NCBI GenBank assembly: GCA_026724425.1
Contig: JAIUCV010000656.1
Coordinates: 1-64,000 of the forward strand
Direction: 5' to 3'
From: Erythrophleum ivorense
Taxonomy: Eukaryota > Streptophyta > Magnoliopsida > Fabales > Fabaceae
Length of the DNA stretch: 64,000 nt
The position numbers and the translations under genes are program-made. Below, one piece after another: positions 32,238 through 44,644 of this stretch; position 1 is the stretch's first letter, and each line of letters starts with the position of its first letter. The notes beneath the pieces are model-generated. The model was not told where the DNA came from, made no database searches, and saw only the letters and a program-made list of their open reading frames with translations.

Positions 32238-33717
32238 TGTGCAGCTTTCAGCTTCAGTGTTCCTCTAATCACATGGCTCTTTTAATCCGTCCCTCGTCAA
32301 CTTCCCACATGACTGCTCAAACTGTGTCTTCATCGTTTCTCCCTTGCCACGAGTTTCCCACGTTAGCTATTGTGTGTATATGAGTTCACGTTCTACCCTC
32401 TAACATGTTCTACTTATTTGTAGCTTCTACGTAAATCTTGTAGCTTTTCTTTCATTCTTCTTATGCTGCTTCATTCTCTTCTCTTCAACCTTGTAGCTTC
32501 CCTCTATGTCAAAAAACCTGTGGCTACATGCAGTAACTTCAGTCCCTATTTAGCTGCTTCTCCCTCTTGACCTCTCACGTATGTTCTTCCTTGTTATGCT
32601 CTTGCTTTATCCACCTTCCTTTACTTGTTTCTTCTTCTTCTTTGGTTCTTCATATGTTCTGTAGCTTGTAGCTTCTTCCTTCGTGTTTTCTCCATCGTGC
32701 AGCTACTTTCATGCATTCTACTCCAAGAAAACTTAGCTTCTTCCTCCCTTCTTACTCACGTGACTTCTCTTCACTCATTCAACTTGCTTTTCTCATCTAA
32801 CCCGTAACTATTCTACTTCATGCTTTGTTCTTCTACATGTTTTCCTTCTCCACGTGGCTTTGCATGGGTTTATTAATTCTGCTGTTGCTCCACGTCCTCC
32901 ATTACATGCTTCTTAATGCCTCCTTTAGCCCGTGTGTGAATAAGACTCCCATATGCATGCTTCACTAAATCTCCAACCTCTTCATCATGTTTTAAACTTG
33001 TAAAGAAGAGCTCCTTGCCTTCTTAATAGGATCCTAGCTTCTTCTCTATTTCAGCTACATGTATGTGATCTAGTGATAGCTTAAAGTGGAGCCATGCATG
33101 TGTATGATGGTATGTCTCTTCCACATAAGAACAAGGGAGCTGGATGTCATGGGGCCATTACCCTCTCCCTCAAAGTTAGGCTAGCGGGGTGTGCAACGCA
33201 CCTGCTTATATGCCTAGGACCCTCCCCTCGTCCATCCGATGTGGGGCGTAACATGGAGCTTGCTTCTTCTTTTAAAGCTTCTCCCACCTTGCCACATGAA
33301 ACCTTTTAAACATATAGCCTTTGTGTGACTCATTTGCTATGTGAAAGTGCTTCTTTTGGGTGGAATGGATGAGAGCTTCACTAGACATGGATATAGGGAG
33401 CTACTTCTTCACATGCTTGCCCTGGTGGTTGGTTAAGAGAACTTGAGGAAGCCCATGCAACATGTGAAAGAATAAATCTACTTCCTTTTACATGAAAAGT
33501 CCTATGTTAAAATAAACAAAATCAATGGCTCATGGAATACAATTATCATCTAGGAAATAGAATATCATTAAAATGTTCAAGTTATTCAATAAAATTCCAA
33601 AAGATAATCTTTTATTTCCTAATCCAAATAATATTCACTAAGCTCAAAACATCATCAATTCATTAACAAAAAGTCCATAATTAATGAGTAAAAATATATA
33701 TGATATTTGAGTTATCA

Positions 33718-33722
33718 AGTAT
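33718..33722. other. Right target-site duplication of solo LTR F (AGTAT)
   Basis: Matches 27682-27686. Five bases further (33728-33732) another AGTAT is the left flank of element D. Confidence 0.85.
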
Positions 33723-36700
33723 ATTGCAGTATTGTAACACCATATATTTCTACCTCATTTCACAACATTCCCAAGCTTTACATTCATGAATTCCATGAAA
33801 GAGCAAAAAAAAAAAGGAATTAAAATAATGCCTTTCTTTGTGTTGCGTCATGTATGAAAATTTCATTCGGTGTCACATGGACCATGTAAGCTCATACAAC
33901 ACATTCTCATATTTAATTACATGGATATAACTCATTTCCATCATCAAAAGTGGCCTACATTTCAAGGAACTCAAAGGGAAGTATGAAATATACATATTCA
34001 TTTTCGGCCATATTTTTTCACTTTTCTGTCACAAAGTTGGAAAATCATAACTAATTCCAAAAAAATTGAAATCATACATTCTTGGTCATTTTGGAAAGAT
34101 AAACATGTCTAATTCATTCTAAAAATATGTCTAGACCATCACATCCAACATAAAGGATGTTTGACATTCAAAATAGTCTAAAGGTTAGGCTGTCCACTGG
34201 TGCTATCACTGCAGCAAAATTAAAAAAAGTCCAATTAATTCGAAAATACTCCAATCCATGTAAATGATACCAATCTAGAAAGCTCCTAATGTTGGCTAGA
34301 GGGAAAAAAAATAACTTCAAACCATTTTGAGCATGCTTAAACCTCAAAACTCAATCAAACAGTAACAGAGGTCGGCTGGAGTTCCTGATACTGGGCAGAT
34401 TTTTTGAAAATTCACATCTCCCTCTCTAGACATCCAAATGGGGTGCTTTTAGTGGAACAAGTCACTGGAAATGTCTAGTTTCTCTATATAAAATTTCATG
34501 ACAATTAGACATCATTTGGGCCTTGTGTGATAGATTCTATTTTCGAACCTAAGTGAACAGTGACATGACCAAAGCCAGAAAATTTGCCAACTTTGAAAAT
34601 TCATCAAATATTTTGTAGACCTCTGAAAATTATGTTCTTTATGTTCCCAAAAATCTCTCTACAAGCTCTAATTACATGCCAAATATCAGATCAAGAAGAG
34701 CTCATTTGGACAAAAAGTGATATAAGGTTTCATTATGGTCAATTTTGGCTCCATATAGGATACCAAAATGTCCAAATGGTTTTCCTTGGGGTTTGGCACC
34801 TCTTGGGCAAGTCTAAAAGCATAATTGGGACTTGTGTAAGCTGCCCAAATGGTCCCAACCCTCATGCATCTCATTTTGGCCATCTCACTCATACTTATAC
34901 ACAATTCCATAAACTCATTCAAGAAGCCACATTGTCCATACATACTCAATTGGCATTCTAGTGGTCACATAACAAATTCTCCCATTTAAACATGACATAT
35001 TATCATAATTACGTATGTTACAAAGGCTATAGACCATATACAATAATAATTTACATCATTAGATATCAACATGGCTTTAAAGAGTAAAAACTATGCATAT
35101 TGGTGTCAAGCTCTCTTCTTCAAGGTGGTTGGCTTCCATTACCTTGTCCACTTGGTCCACCTAGCATGTTAGAACATTGGAGAGGAGGGAATGAGATTCA
35201 AAGAATCCTAATAGCTCATCTCCCATTCAATCATACATAATGAATGTAAACAAGTCTCATAAATGCATGTATGGTCATGTTGACATGTGCAAACACTCAA
35301 GAGGCATTTTCATCATTTGAGGAAATCATACATAGCATACAAAGGCTTGCCAAGCAAGTGGATTGGCCTCACCCAATTTCTTGTGGATCTTGGACTTGCC
35401 TTACTCATTCTTTAAGATATTCTTGGACTCAACCATGCTCTTGGGAGTCCATCTCACCTTTGGGAGACTCTTTACTTTATCTTAACTAATCGTAAGGGTT
35501 CTTGGCTCATCCTCACTATGGCTAAGAATTCTTGGCCTCACCACACTCAAACAAATCCAAGCACACATCATAAGTATCATATGAAAGCATATTATAACAT
35601 CATAGTACCATGGAATCAAAGTCATGCTAAAACACTTTTCATGGCTTAAAAATACACATACATACACTCAATGACAAGTAAAGCAAACAATCATGCATGA
35701 GAGAAGGAGGAGTGAGCTATCTTGGATACAATTACACACTTTTCCTCTTGAATCCAAGCTCCTTTTTTTGGCCACACACACACACAAGTGTGGGGATGAT
35801 TTCTTTTGGCCTAAACACAATTTATGGAAGCCAATTAGGTTCATGGAATTAATTCTAAGGCCACACAACTTGCGTAGACTCTAGCTTGACCTATAAACCT
35901 CATTATGATTCCATAATTGCACCTAATGAATCAACACCCCTCAAATAAATTCTAGGCCCTATTCTTTCCTTTTAAATATGATTTTTGACTCCTTTTAAGC
36001 CTCTTGGAGTCATTACACAATCAAAACCAAGAGCCTAACTACATATTAATTCTTTAGGTCATATTATGGAACATAAAGCACCATATCACTTTCTATGCTT
36101 CCTAAAATTTTTCCAAGGCTTCCCTTCATATTCATTCATCATATATGACTAAAAATAGGCTTAGAAAAATTTAAAATTCTCCTTAGCTATGCTATCTCCC
36201 TTATGCTGAGACAATGGAGGTTTTTGGCTTCCTTGGACTTTGCTTGGTTTTCTCAAGGGGAGATGCATGTGGGGAGCCTCTTAGAGATCTTAGGAACTCA
36301 TTTAAACTCTTATTTAGGCCTATGAATTATCATACAAAATCAGATTTTACAAGGTGTAATTGAAACCCTAGAAATTGCATCTTGAATTCTAATGGCTTTC
36401 TGTTAATTCTCTTTGCATATTGTTAATCTCCACAACCTTTTTCCTTAGATTCACCCTTGGTTCTTCCTAAAAACCAAGTCTTCCTAGGGTTTCTTATGTT
36501 AGGTGAAATAGAGGAGGAGGGGAGCCAAAGATAGCAACCATGGGAAGAGAAATTACCTTGTTTTCTTACTTTTTCTCACTTGAATCTTGCTTTCTCCAAG
36601 CTCCTCTCTTCAAATCCGAAATTTCCCCTAAATTTCTCCCTTAAAACAGATTTTTTAACTTTATTTTAATCAAATGAAACAAAGGGGAATGAAGGAGAGG

Positions 36701-36780
36701 AGGTTTGGATGGAAGAAAGTATGAAAAACTACCAAGAAACCATACCTTAAAGCTTGAATTTCTTTTCCTCTTCTTCTTCC

Positions 36781-36785
36781 CATAG
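36781..36785. other. Left target-site duplication of LTR C2 (CATAG)
   Basis: The right counterpart at 40127-40131 is CATGG, one transition different. The uninterrupted sequence at 61195-61210 supports the junction. Confidence 0.7.
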
Positions 36786-37349
36786 TGTAACACCCCAAAA
36801 ATTAATTAAGGTGTTAATAATATATTTAGACCAATTAAGAATAATTATTATGGAATAATTGGATAAGCTATATGAACAAAAATTTATAAAGAAATAAATT
36901 ATTAATATTGGTTTAAGATTTTGATTAGATTAAAGCCTAATTTGGGCCCAAAATTAATGTGAATAAGCCATGGGTAAGGATTTATGGAGGCCTAATGGTT
37001 TTAGGTGCAAGCCCAACTCCTTATTATGAGATTTGGGCTAAGAGAGATCACTTAGTAATAGCCCAATCTGATTTAATGAAATGAAAGCCCAAGAACCAAT
37101 TTACATGAGCCCTTATAGTTAGCCCAACACACATTATGCAGACCCAAATTAAATTGACTCTTGGCCTGACCCTATCAAGTTGTTGCAGCCCAACTTATGA
37201 AATAAGGCCCAACAAGAATAAAAATCTGAACCCATAAGGAATTGGGCCATTGGGTCAGCACATCCCACTTCTAGATTTAAGTTTTCTACAACCCATCTCA
37301 TTTAGCACTAGCCAACTTGAAATAATAAGCCCAATTGGACCTTGGGCTG

Positions 37350-38001
37350 ATGGGTCAACCCATTTTTCATTAAAAACCCTAAGGGTTCAGCAGCGTCCCT
37401 CCCCATTGAGCAGAAATACAAGAGGCAAGGGAGAAAATTCGGAGGTTTAAGGGAGGCTAGGGTTTCACCAACATTGCAGCTCCATTTTTGACTCCTAGAG
37501 GATGATTTGGCCAAGGTGAGTTATATATAACTTGACCCTCTCATTCTCCTCTTCATTTTGGTCCGATTAGTTTCTGGTTTTGAGCATTTTCATCTCCTTT
37601 CCAAATCTGAACCTTGTTTTAGTGTTTCCTTGTAAGATTTTCAGAGTTAGAAGCTAAAGGGATGATTAGGTAAGCTAAAAATGGGTCAACCCATTTTTCA
37701 TTAAAAACCCTAAGGGTTCAGCAGCGTCCCTCCCCATTGAGCAGAAATACAAGAGGCAAGGGAGAAAATTCGGAGGTTTAAGGGAGGCTAGGGTTTCACC
37801 AACATTGTAGCTCCATTTTTGACTCCTAGAGGATGATTTGGCCAAGGTGAGTTATATATAACTTGACCCTCTCCTTCTCCTCTTCATTTTGGTCCGATTA
37901 GTTTCTGGTTTTGAGCATTTTCATCTCCTTTCCAAATCTGAACCTTGTTTTAGTGTTTCCTTGTAAGATTTTCAGAGTTAGAAGCTAAAGGGATGATTGG
38001 G
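37350..38001 (+). repeat. Tandem duplication, 331-bp period, inside LTR C2
   Basis: 37350-37670 and 37681-38001 both run ATGGGTCAACCCATTTTTCA ... GGGATGATT[AG]GGTAAGC and differ at only a few bases (GCAGCTCC/GTAGCTCC, CTCATTCTCC/CTCCTTCTCC). C1 has one copy (about 5440-5760), so it arose in the C2 lineage or after insertion. Confidence 0.9.
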
Positions 38002-39423
38002 TAAGCATTTCCCTTCCATTTTGTGTATTTTTTTGCTGAAAAATATCCCTAAGGGTTGATTTTCATAATGGGTTCTGTTATGGTGCGAAAATACAAGGAG
38101 ATGAAGGTGAAACACTGAAAATTCTGGGCTTGATGACTGAAATCCGAATTTGGGAATGTCCCATGATGTGTTCTTGGTAACTGAGGCTCAACTCAGTCTA
38201 TTAACCTCTTAGATGTATAGGTAAGTGATTTCTCTCCTTTTATGAGATGTGTGTACTAAATTCCCATCATTTGAACTGACTTTTGGTGCATGGTCTGTGT
38301 ATGTGCGAAAATTAAAATGTGGAGAGTGAACTGTCGTGAGCTTTGATGTTTTGACCAGGAATTTGAGCAATTGACCCTTAGGATGCTTGGGCCTTGTGTG
38401 CTTTGAATCATGATGGTAGCTAGAGGATGAGTAATTGGCTTCATTGAGGTAACTGGGGTTATTTTCCAATTCCATGTATATGTTCATGTTAATCTGATAT
38501 TGTTTGCATGTATATAATTTTGAAATGCTAAATGATTGGTTAACTACTTGGATTGTTATTGTGATTGGACCTTGTGAGTCCATGGTGGAGCTGTGGTGCA
38601 GTTGCCACCCGTGCATATGTTTCGATCGAGCACCGGGTTGTGATCAGACCCCAAATGCACTAAGCCCTGATTGTGCTCATTATGCAGTAGGTGTCGTAAA
38701 CGGACCTCTCTCGGTGTTATTAGCCATTAACATGTTGTGTATGACTGCTGGTATGGGACATTAGTTATTGGTAGTTCAACTAGTTCATTTGCGAATTGAA
38801 TTGATGATTCTGGAATTGATGATATGAAATTACATTGGATTGATTAACTTGTACATATATATAGGAATTGCCTTTTGTTACTGAGATTATATATCTCACC
38901 CCGTTGTGGGCTAACATTTTCAGGGACCGGACCTCTTAGTGGCAAGGAGAGATTAATGGAAGCGCATTAAATGGTTTGGTAGCAGATAGGTTTGGAGGCC
39001 TTGTTGAATTGTATTGTAACTAGATTACTAGTTTTGTATCATTGCTGCATTGCATCATGAATTGCCAAGTATAGGGACTCTATATGTAATTTAATTATCA
39101 TGGGGTTGAACATTATGATTGTAATTGGCTAACAATGGATAAATGACTTGATCTTGTATGAACATTAAGCATGGGCCCCATGCATCTTGTGATCAGAGTA
39201 CATTTGCTATCATTAAATTATGGTTTTGTTGATGTGTGGTAGCTTGGTAAGTAGAAGCCAATACTCTAAATCTTGAGAGGGATAAGGATAGATTAATTAG
39301 GTAAATCAAGTAAACAAACACCATTAAAGATTCACAAATAGAGGGAGAGTGGTCCTAGAGTGTCCCTAGAAAGAAAGTGGAGAGTTTGAGGCAAGGTTTT
39401 AAGTGTAGTAGGATCAGACGGCA

Positions 39424-39807
39424 TTTGGCCACGGCCAAAATATTGTTAGCCGCAGCCAATAGTGACGAAGTTGCCCAGGGAGAGTACCAGAGAGCAATTC
39501 ACTGCGGTGAATATGGAATTGGCTGCGGCGAAACATGGGAGGTAAAACTGGGAGTTGTCCAGAGGAAAATTTATCGTGGCAAACTTTTGTGAAAATGAGC
39601 CAGGCATTCCAGAGAGGAATTGACCATGGTGAAGGAGGTATTGGCTGCGGCCAATAGCGAGAGGCAAGCAAGGAAAGTTCCAGAAGGCTTCTTTGCCGCG
39701 GCACCATGTATGTTGGCCACGGCGAAGCCGCAGCGAAATAGTAACGATGCGAGGGGTGAAGTCGAGGGGAATTGGCCGCGGCTAAGGGGGAATTGACCGC
39801 GGCGAAT
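39424..39807. repeat. Array of paired palindromes in about 72-bp units (LTR C2)
   Basis: TTTGGCC-AC-GGCCAAA (centre 39431.5) with TTAGCCGCAGCCAA (39452.5); ATTCAC-TGCG-GTGAAT (39504.5) with ATTGGC-TGCG-GCGAAA (39525.5); a single TTTATCGTGGCAAA near 39577; TTGACCATGGTGAA (39626.5) with ATTGGC-TGCG-GCCAAT (39647.5); TGCCGCGGCA (39698.5) with TTGGCCACGGCGAA (39719.5); TTGGCCGCGGCTAA (39778.5) with TTGACCGCGGCGAA (39799.5). Each pair is exactly 21 bp apart. Successive units share a CCAGAG(A)GGAA-like lead-in at spacings near 72 bp. Locally GC-rich in an AT-rich LTR. Confidence 0.85.
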
Positions 39808-40126
39808 GTCCTGAAACTCCTATATTGACTAGAAAATCATGGTGGTCCATATTGTAACCTCAAGGGATGACTTGTAAACATTGATAGAAGACAAATGTGA
39901 GTTGAAAATGATAGGTAATAGAATCAAGGCTCATAAATGAATGTTTGTTTCCCCTGAGGTACGTAAGTGTTTGTAATTATATGGTTGATCACTCTAATGA
40001 AATTAAGGTTCAAATTTCTCTATATTTCCACAATGTAATTAGTCTTAATCATATGTAACCATGGATTAGGGTTGTTAATCACGTATTTAACCTTAATTAC
40101 AATGATAAGAAGTTAGGGTCGTCACA

Positions 40127-40131
40127 CATGG
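40127..40131. other. Right target-site duplication of LTR C2 (CATGG)
   Basis: Pairs with CATAG at 36781-36785. Confidence 0.7.
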
Positions 40132-40210
40132 TGTGCCACTCTCCTTGGTTTTTCTTTTGAATTTGGGTAGAACAATCTGAAGCTATATGAGTGTGAGAGT
40201 GAGGCGCCAC

Positions 40211-40220
40211 CTATTTATAA
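40211..40220 (-). promoter_or_regulatory. Candidate TATA box of element D, left LTR
   Basis: The minus strand reads TTATAAATAG within a conserved CTCC..TATAAATAGGTGG context. The right LTR keeps the same box at 61283-61292 (CTATAAATAG). Function is inferred from consensus and conservation only. Confidence 0.45.
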
Positions 40221-40812
40221 GGGGAGGAAGAAACACTTTTCAAAAATTTCTATTTTGCCCTTCATTCTTGGTATTTTTGTTTCTCCTTCAATTTAACTCC
40301 TTTTTGAGAATTGTCTTTTCCATTATAAAATTTAGGTTCCCAAGTTAATAAAATGCTTTTGGAATCACTCAAATAAGAGCTAAAACCTTCCTAAACGAAT
40401 TCGTCAAAGTTCAGGTATACCAACATTGGAAAACGTCCATCGAAGGGGATTTGATTGTCCTGGAGCTTTCCATAGTTTTCAGGGCCTCTGAGAACCCCGA
40501 AGAACTCAAAACTTTCATTTAAAAAGCCCTCCGGTGTAAATTCCAAAATTTACTCAAAATTACAAAAATGTCATTACGTTTTGTAAGTTTTTCGTAAGAA
40601 ATTGTTTCTTCATTCTTGCTCCATTTTTCTTTTCGTCTAAGCCTAGGATTCTCATTTTTAGAAGTCTAGAATGCTTCCTAAATTTTTTGGGACCTTAACT
40701 AAGTCATCTCGGGGGACTTCCTTTTGTATCTAGTGAGTTTCGTTCGTTTATGGAGAAACTGTACGTTGCATTTCTCACATTTTCTCTCGTTTTTAGAGAA
40801 TCGGATGTTACA

Positions 40813-40828
40813 TTTCTTCCCCCTTTAA
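40813..40828 (-). other. Polypurine tract of element D
   Basis: The minus strand reads AAAGGGGGAAGAAA immediately before the TGTAACA LTR start, the canonical plus-strand primer layout. Confidence 0.8.
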
Positions 40829-41881
40829 ATAAATTTTGTCCTCAAAATTTGGGGTATGCTTTCCTCTTACACTTTCTATTCTGGCTAACTACTCTTTTTT
40901 TTTTCCTTCTTCCTGGCTCTATACGTTTTTCTTGGTGATTTCACTCGTTTGAGTTTTCTCTCAGCTAAGGAATTTTCATACTAACTCTTATTGAGAGTTC
41001 TATTATTATAATGTACTAGTTAGTTCTTTTCATAAGGAAAAGAAATTTCTAACTCTTAAGGCCTATCTTAGGAAAACCTACTAATCATATCAGGTTAATC
41101 TTAACCCGTTCGTAGGGGTTAATGTTTCTTTCAATGGACTCATTTACACATCTAAAGTGGTAACTTATTTTATATCAAGTCCCCCGTATCTTCTCTTAAT
41201 GGCTTCTCATAACATCCCATTATCTTTTCTAACCATTACAGTTATCAGAGGTTTTTGTCTGTCTGCTTACTTATTTACATGTTTCGTCCACTGTTCATCC
41301 CTACTTTCTTTCTTACCAGCTCATCTCATGATTATAATTCACATTTCTTTCTATCATAGGCCTCATATCTTAATTACTTAGTAGGATTATAACCCTTTTG
41401 AGGAGTTTTTGCTTTTAATGATCCCAGCTTTTCTGTTTACTACAGCATTTGTCTTTGTAGGCTGGGACTTTTTCTAACTTTCTTTGCTCACTTATAGGCA
41501 TTTTATAGTCCCTCATTTCAATACTGATAGGCCTAACATATATATATATCTTATACTAGTATCGAAGAGCGATTACCACTGACTACTATTAAGCTCTGGT
41601 GGGATGCTAGGTCTTCTCATAGTTTTTCTCATTAGAGACATACTGTACCACTTATCTCATGTAAAACTGCACCTGACCCCTTTCTGAATACAAAAGTTAG
41701 CATGTGAGGGATCTCTCTATCCCTCTATTAGGGCTAATATCTATTGGGTAGTGGTTCATCTAGTTCTAACTTCTAATTTCTTGCTTTCCTCATCTTATAC
41801 ACTATGCTCATCTCTAAAGAGATATAGTCAGTGGTCTAACTATCTGAGTAAAGCCTTCATATCTCTGTAGCAACAATCTAC
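40829..41881 (-). other. Element D interior, segment 1
   Basis: Pyrimidine-rich on the plus strand. No gag, protease, reverse transcriptase or integrase motif is seen in any frame; short ORFs (41157-41381) resemble nothing known. Ends at the TAGAC target site of element B. Confidence 0.6.
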
Positions 41882-41886
41882 TAGAC
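41882..41886. other. Left target-site duplication of element B (TAGAC)
   Basis: Exact match to 51506-51510. Confidence 0.9.
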
Positions 41887-44644
41887 TGAGAAGCTTGTCG
41901 CGCAACCTGCAAAATAAAACTAGGTTGGATTAAACTTAGAGTTAGTGGCACAACCTAGATCATCTCCCTTAGAAATAGAATTCAATGTTTAATTGGGCTT
42001 TCTAAGTGTTAAAAGACTCTAAAAATTTCTAAACTAAGGGGGGTTTGGTTGACTTAAACTAATTAGAATTAAATTGAAATAAAATTCCTAATTGCTACCT
42101 AATTGTATGGATTATGGTTGATAATGGGCTTGTGACTAGCTTTGGATTCGTCTCTTAGTATCCACTATCCTTATCCTAATTCATCTATGATTAATTCTAG
42201 CCTAAGAGTCCCTAATTGTGCCCATTGGTAAATGATCTTAAGTTACCACTCAAGATTCAAGAAAGTAACAAGTTAATGTTGAATTAAGGCCTCAATTCTA
42301 CACCAAATCATTAATTCTTGCCTTTAGGATCGATGAACACTTGAATTGAATGATTAATTGATTAATTAGCCTTTGAATTAACACCTTAGGTGATTCAATT
42401 AACCAATTAATCTCTAATGAATTTTCAAATTAGACAATTAAGCACATAATTTCACTTATGCATTTCATCAAATACCTTTGTGGCATACATGGGAAATAAA
42501 AGGAAAGTGTAAAATTCAATGTTTAATCTAACCAATTAATCAACAAAAGGCTTCCTAATTAGTGTCTAACCAGCCACTAATTACAATTACACAAATTCCT
42601 AATCAAATACAACTTAACCAAGCTTGTACAAGAAAAAGAAAAAGTGTAAGGAAGTAGAAATTCTTAGCCAAAATTCCTTTGATCTTTCCATGGATTCAAG
42701 TTTCTCTAAGAGCCCTCTTCCTTACTAGTCATAGATGGAGATTAATGCTTCATTGGAGAATGGATAGAGGTGAGAAAAATACAAGAAATGGGGTGGAAAG
42801 GCATGGAGTGGCTGCTGAACGAAGTGGCATGAATGTGTCAATCCCCTCCTCCGATTTTATTCGATGACTGATGATATATCATGAATCAATGGATCCCCCC
42901 TTTTCATCACATGTCATGCTGCCCCCTTTTTCCTCTCCAGACCTAGCACGTTCTTTTCCTTCTTGTAGGCCCCAATCCACTTCATCACTTGAGGAGTGTA
43001 TACTGGAAGCTATGTGGGCCGCACATAAGACATGCATAAATGAAGCCTCTTCTCTTCCCTTGCTTCAATTTCCCATAGCTTCTTACATTCTTTTCACATG
43101 CTTCTTTCATTTATCTCTCACGTGTTGCTTCAGCTCAAGCTCTATCACTGTTCACGTGGATTATTTAATTGCTCCCACGTCACATGCTACCCAGCTGCTG
43201 TGTGTGTTAGTACGTGGCTTATGGGTGCTATGTTCTCTTTGTGTAAACCTCTCACCTTGCTTCTCTTGAACCCATGGGTAGTGTGTTTCTTTTCTTTCCC
43301 TGCTTCTTCCTCCCACACACACACTCTGCTTCTTCTTCTCCACCTGCACATGCTTCCTTCATTTAGCTCGTGTAGCTTACATGAGAGCTACCCAAGCTTC
43401 TTTCAACTCGATGCTTTTTCATGTTACTCCTTTTCCATGTTCTTCTTAACTTGTTTTTCACGTCCCATGTAGCTACATTATTTAAAATTCACATGCTTCT
43501 TACCTGTTGCTTCACTCCTTCAACGTGGTTCAGCTGATTCTTCATTCCTCTACACGTTCTTTAACCACGTTGCTTCTTCTTGTAGCTTCGTGAGCTTTCT
43601 CTCCTTGATTCATCCACCCAAACTTGAGACCTCACTTCCATGTAAACATCTTCTCTGAAGCTTTAAATAGTACCATGCTTATGTAGTTCGTAGCTTTCCT
43701 TCACGTCAACTCATCATGCTCTGCTTCTCACTTCTTCTCTTCATACATGTAAAACCCATGGCTTGTACTCTGTTCAGCTGCTTCATCATTCTTTCTCCAT
43801 TTCAAAATAGTATCTTCTTGCTTCTTAACCAAAACTCACATTCTTCCAACTCTTGCTTCATACGTCCTTCTAAGTTCATGTGTTTGAGTCTCTGTTTTCC
43901 TTTCATGTAGTTGCTGCGAAGTGCTACGTGTTTCTTCCTTTAACTCGAGCCTTCTCTCCTTGCCTCGAGTTAAGATCACGTGCCCCTTGTCCCGTAGCTG
44001 GTTTTTCTTTGTGTTTTTTTGCTTTTATTTCTCTTCCATATTGCTTCCAAGCTCTTTTAACCCAGCTAAAAATGTAGCTTCTTTTCCAGCTCTGCCCTTC
44101 ATTAGTTTGTGTTGCTTCTTTGTGTTCTGCTTCCATTCAAGCTCCTTTCAAGTTTCTTCTTTATTAAACCAAAAACTTGAGCCTCCTTCTTCTTTAATCC
44201 ATTCAACCCATGGCTCTTATGATTGTGTTCAAAGCCTAACTCCTTTCCACGTCTCTTCTTCACTTTTGTTTACAACTAAGCTTCTCGTTTGTTCTTGTGT
44301 GAAACTTCAAGTGGTTGTAGTTGCTAAGTGAATGTCCATGCAAGCTTTATGGAAGGATGTGGGTGCCCAGCGTCATCTCATGCATATATATATTTTCTTT
44401 TCAATATTTAGATTTTATTTGCCTATAATCTGCATAAAATAATAGACCAAATTAAGTGGGAAAGATTTTACAAAATTCATTACAAGATTTATGCATTAAA
44501 ATTCTAAAATTTTGTAAATAATTTCCTTGAGTGCACAAATGGCTACTAACATCAAATTTTACCTAATTAAACTCCTCAAGCTATATTTGCTCATTAAAAT
44601 GCTTAAGTTAGGAGAATTAAAACATATAAAAATTATGCTTATCA
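41887..44644 (-). repeat. Element B 3' LTR (2758 bp)
   Basis: TGAGAAGCTTGTCGCGC ... ATTATGCTTATCA on the plus strand. 42900-44340 is rich in CACGT/CACGTG and TTCTTC words, the complement of the ACGT- and GAAG-rich part of A's LTR. ORFs here (43098-43472, 43921-44331) have counterparts in the other LTR with many changes and no recognisable product. Confidence 0.9.

Larger units (their letters stand above)
27687..33717 (-). repeat. Solo LTR F (A/B family), interrupted by solo LTR G
   Basis: The left edge TGATGGCTATGTCATGCAACC corresponds to the left edge of element B's LTR (TGAGAAGCTTGTCGCGCAACC), and the next few hundred bases (AGTTAGTGG..ACAACCTAGGTCATCTCCC) align well. The right edge ...GAGTTATCA matches the complement of the A/B LTR start. 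Without G (29101-32237) it is about 2.9 kb. AGTAT on both sides and the absence of any internal region mark it as a solo LTR left by LTR-LTR recombination. 33100-33260 holds a GC-rich insert not seen in A or B. Confidence 0.85.
36786..40126 (+). repeat. Solo LTR C2 (3341 bp, C family)
   Basis: TGTAACACCCCAAAAATTAATT ... AGTTAGGGTCGTCACA inserted in the element D LTR. Contains a recent 331-bp tandem duplication (37350-38001) and the best-preserved palindrome array of the window (39424-39807). No PBS, PPT or coding region accompanies it, so it is a solo LTR. The C family also supplies 5086-7600, 7601-8687/24172-24535 and 26568-26992. Confidence 0.85.
33733..40812 (-). repeat. Element D 3' LTR (left), interrupted by solo LTR C2
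   Basis: 33733-36785 and 40132-40812 align collinearly with 58146-61884; about 3734 bp without the insertion. It contains the conserved CTTCTTCTTCC..GCCACTCTCC tract into which C2 inserted. Short ORFs inside are not coding candidates; they differ between the two LTRs. Confidence 0.85.

Noticed and set aside
39377..39592. ORFs across the palindrome array (also 39414-39707 minus)
   Set aside because: Open frames follow from the GC-rich repeats. No similarity to known proteins, and they are not conserved in C1.
39424..39807. CRISPR-like array or bacterial iterons
   Set aside because: The repeats are short palindromes with variable sequence, inside a plant LTR. There are no uniform repeats, unique spacers or cas genes.
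42871..44331. Leu/Ser/Phe-rich ORFs in the B LTRs resembling membrane proteins (also 49968-51202)
   Set aside because: They lie inside LTRs, in pyrimidine-rich CTTCTT DNA that yields Leu/Ser/Phe in any frame, and differ by stops and frameshifts between the two LTRs.
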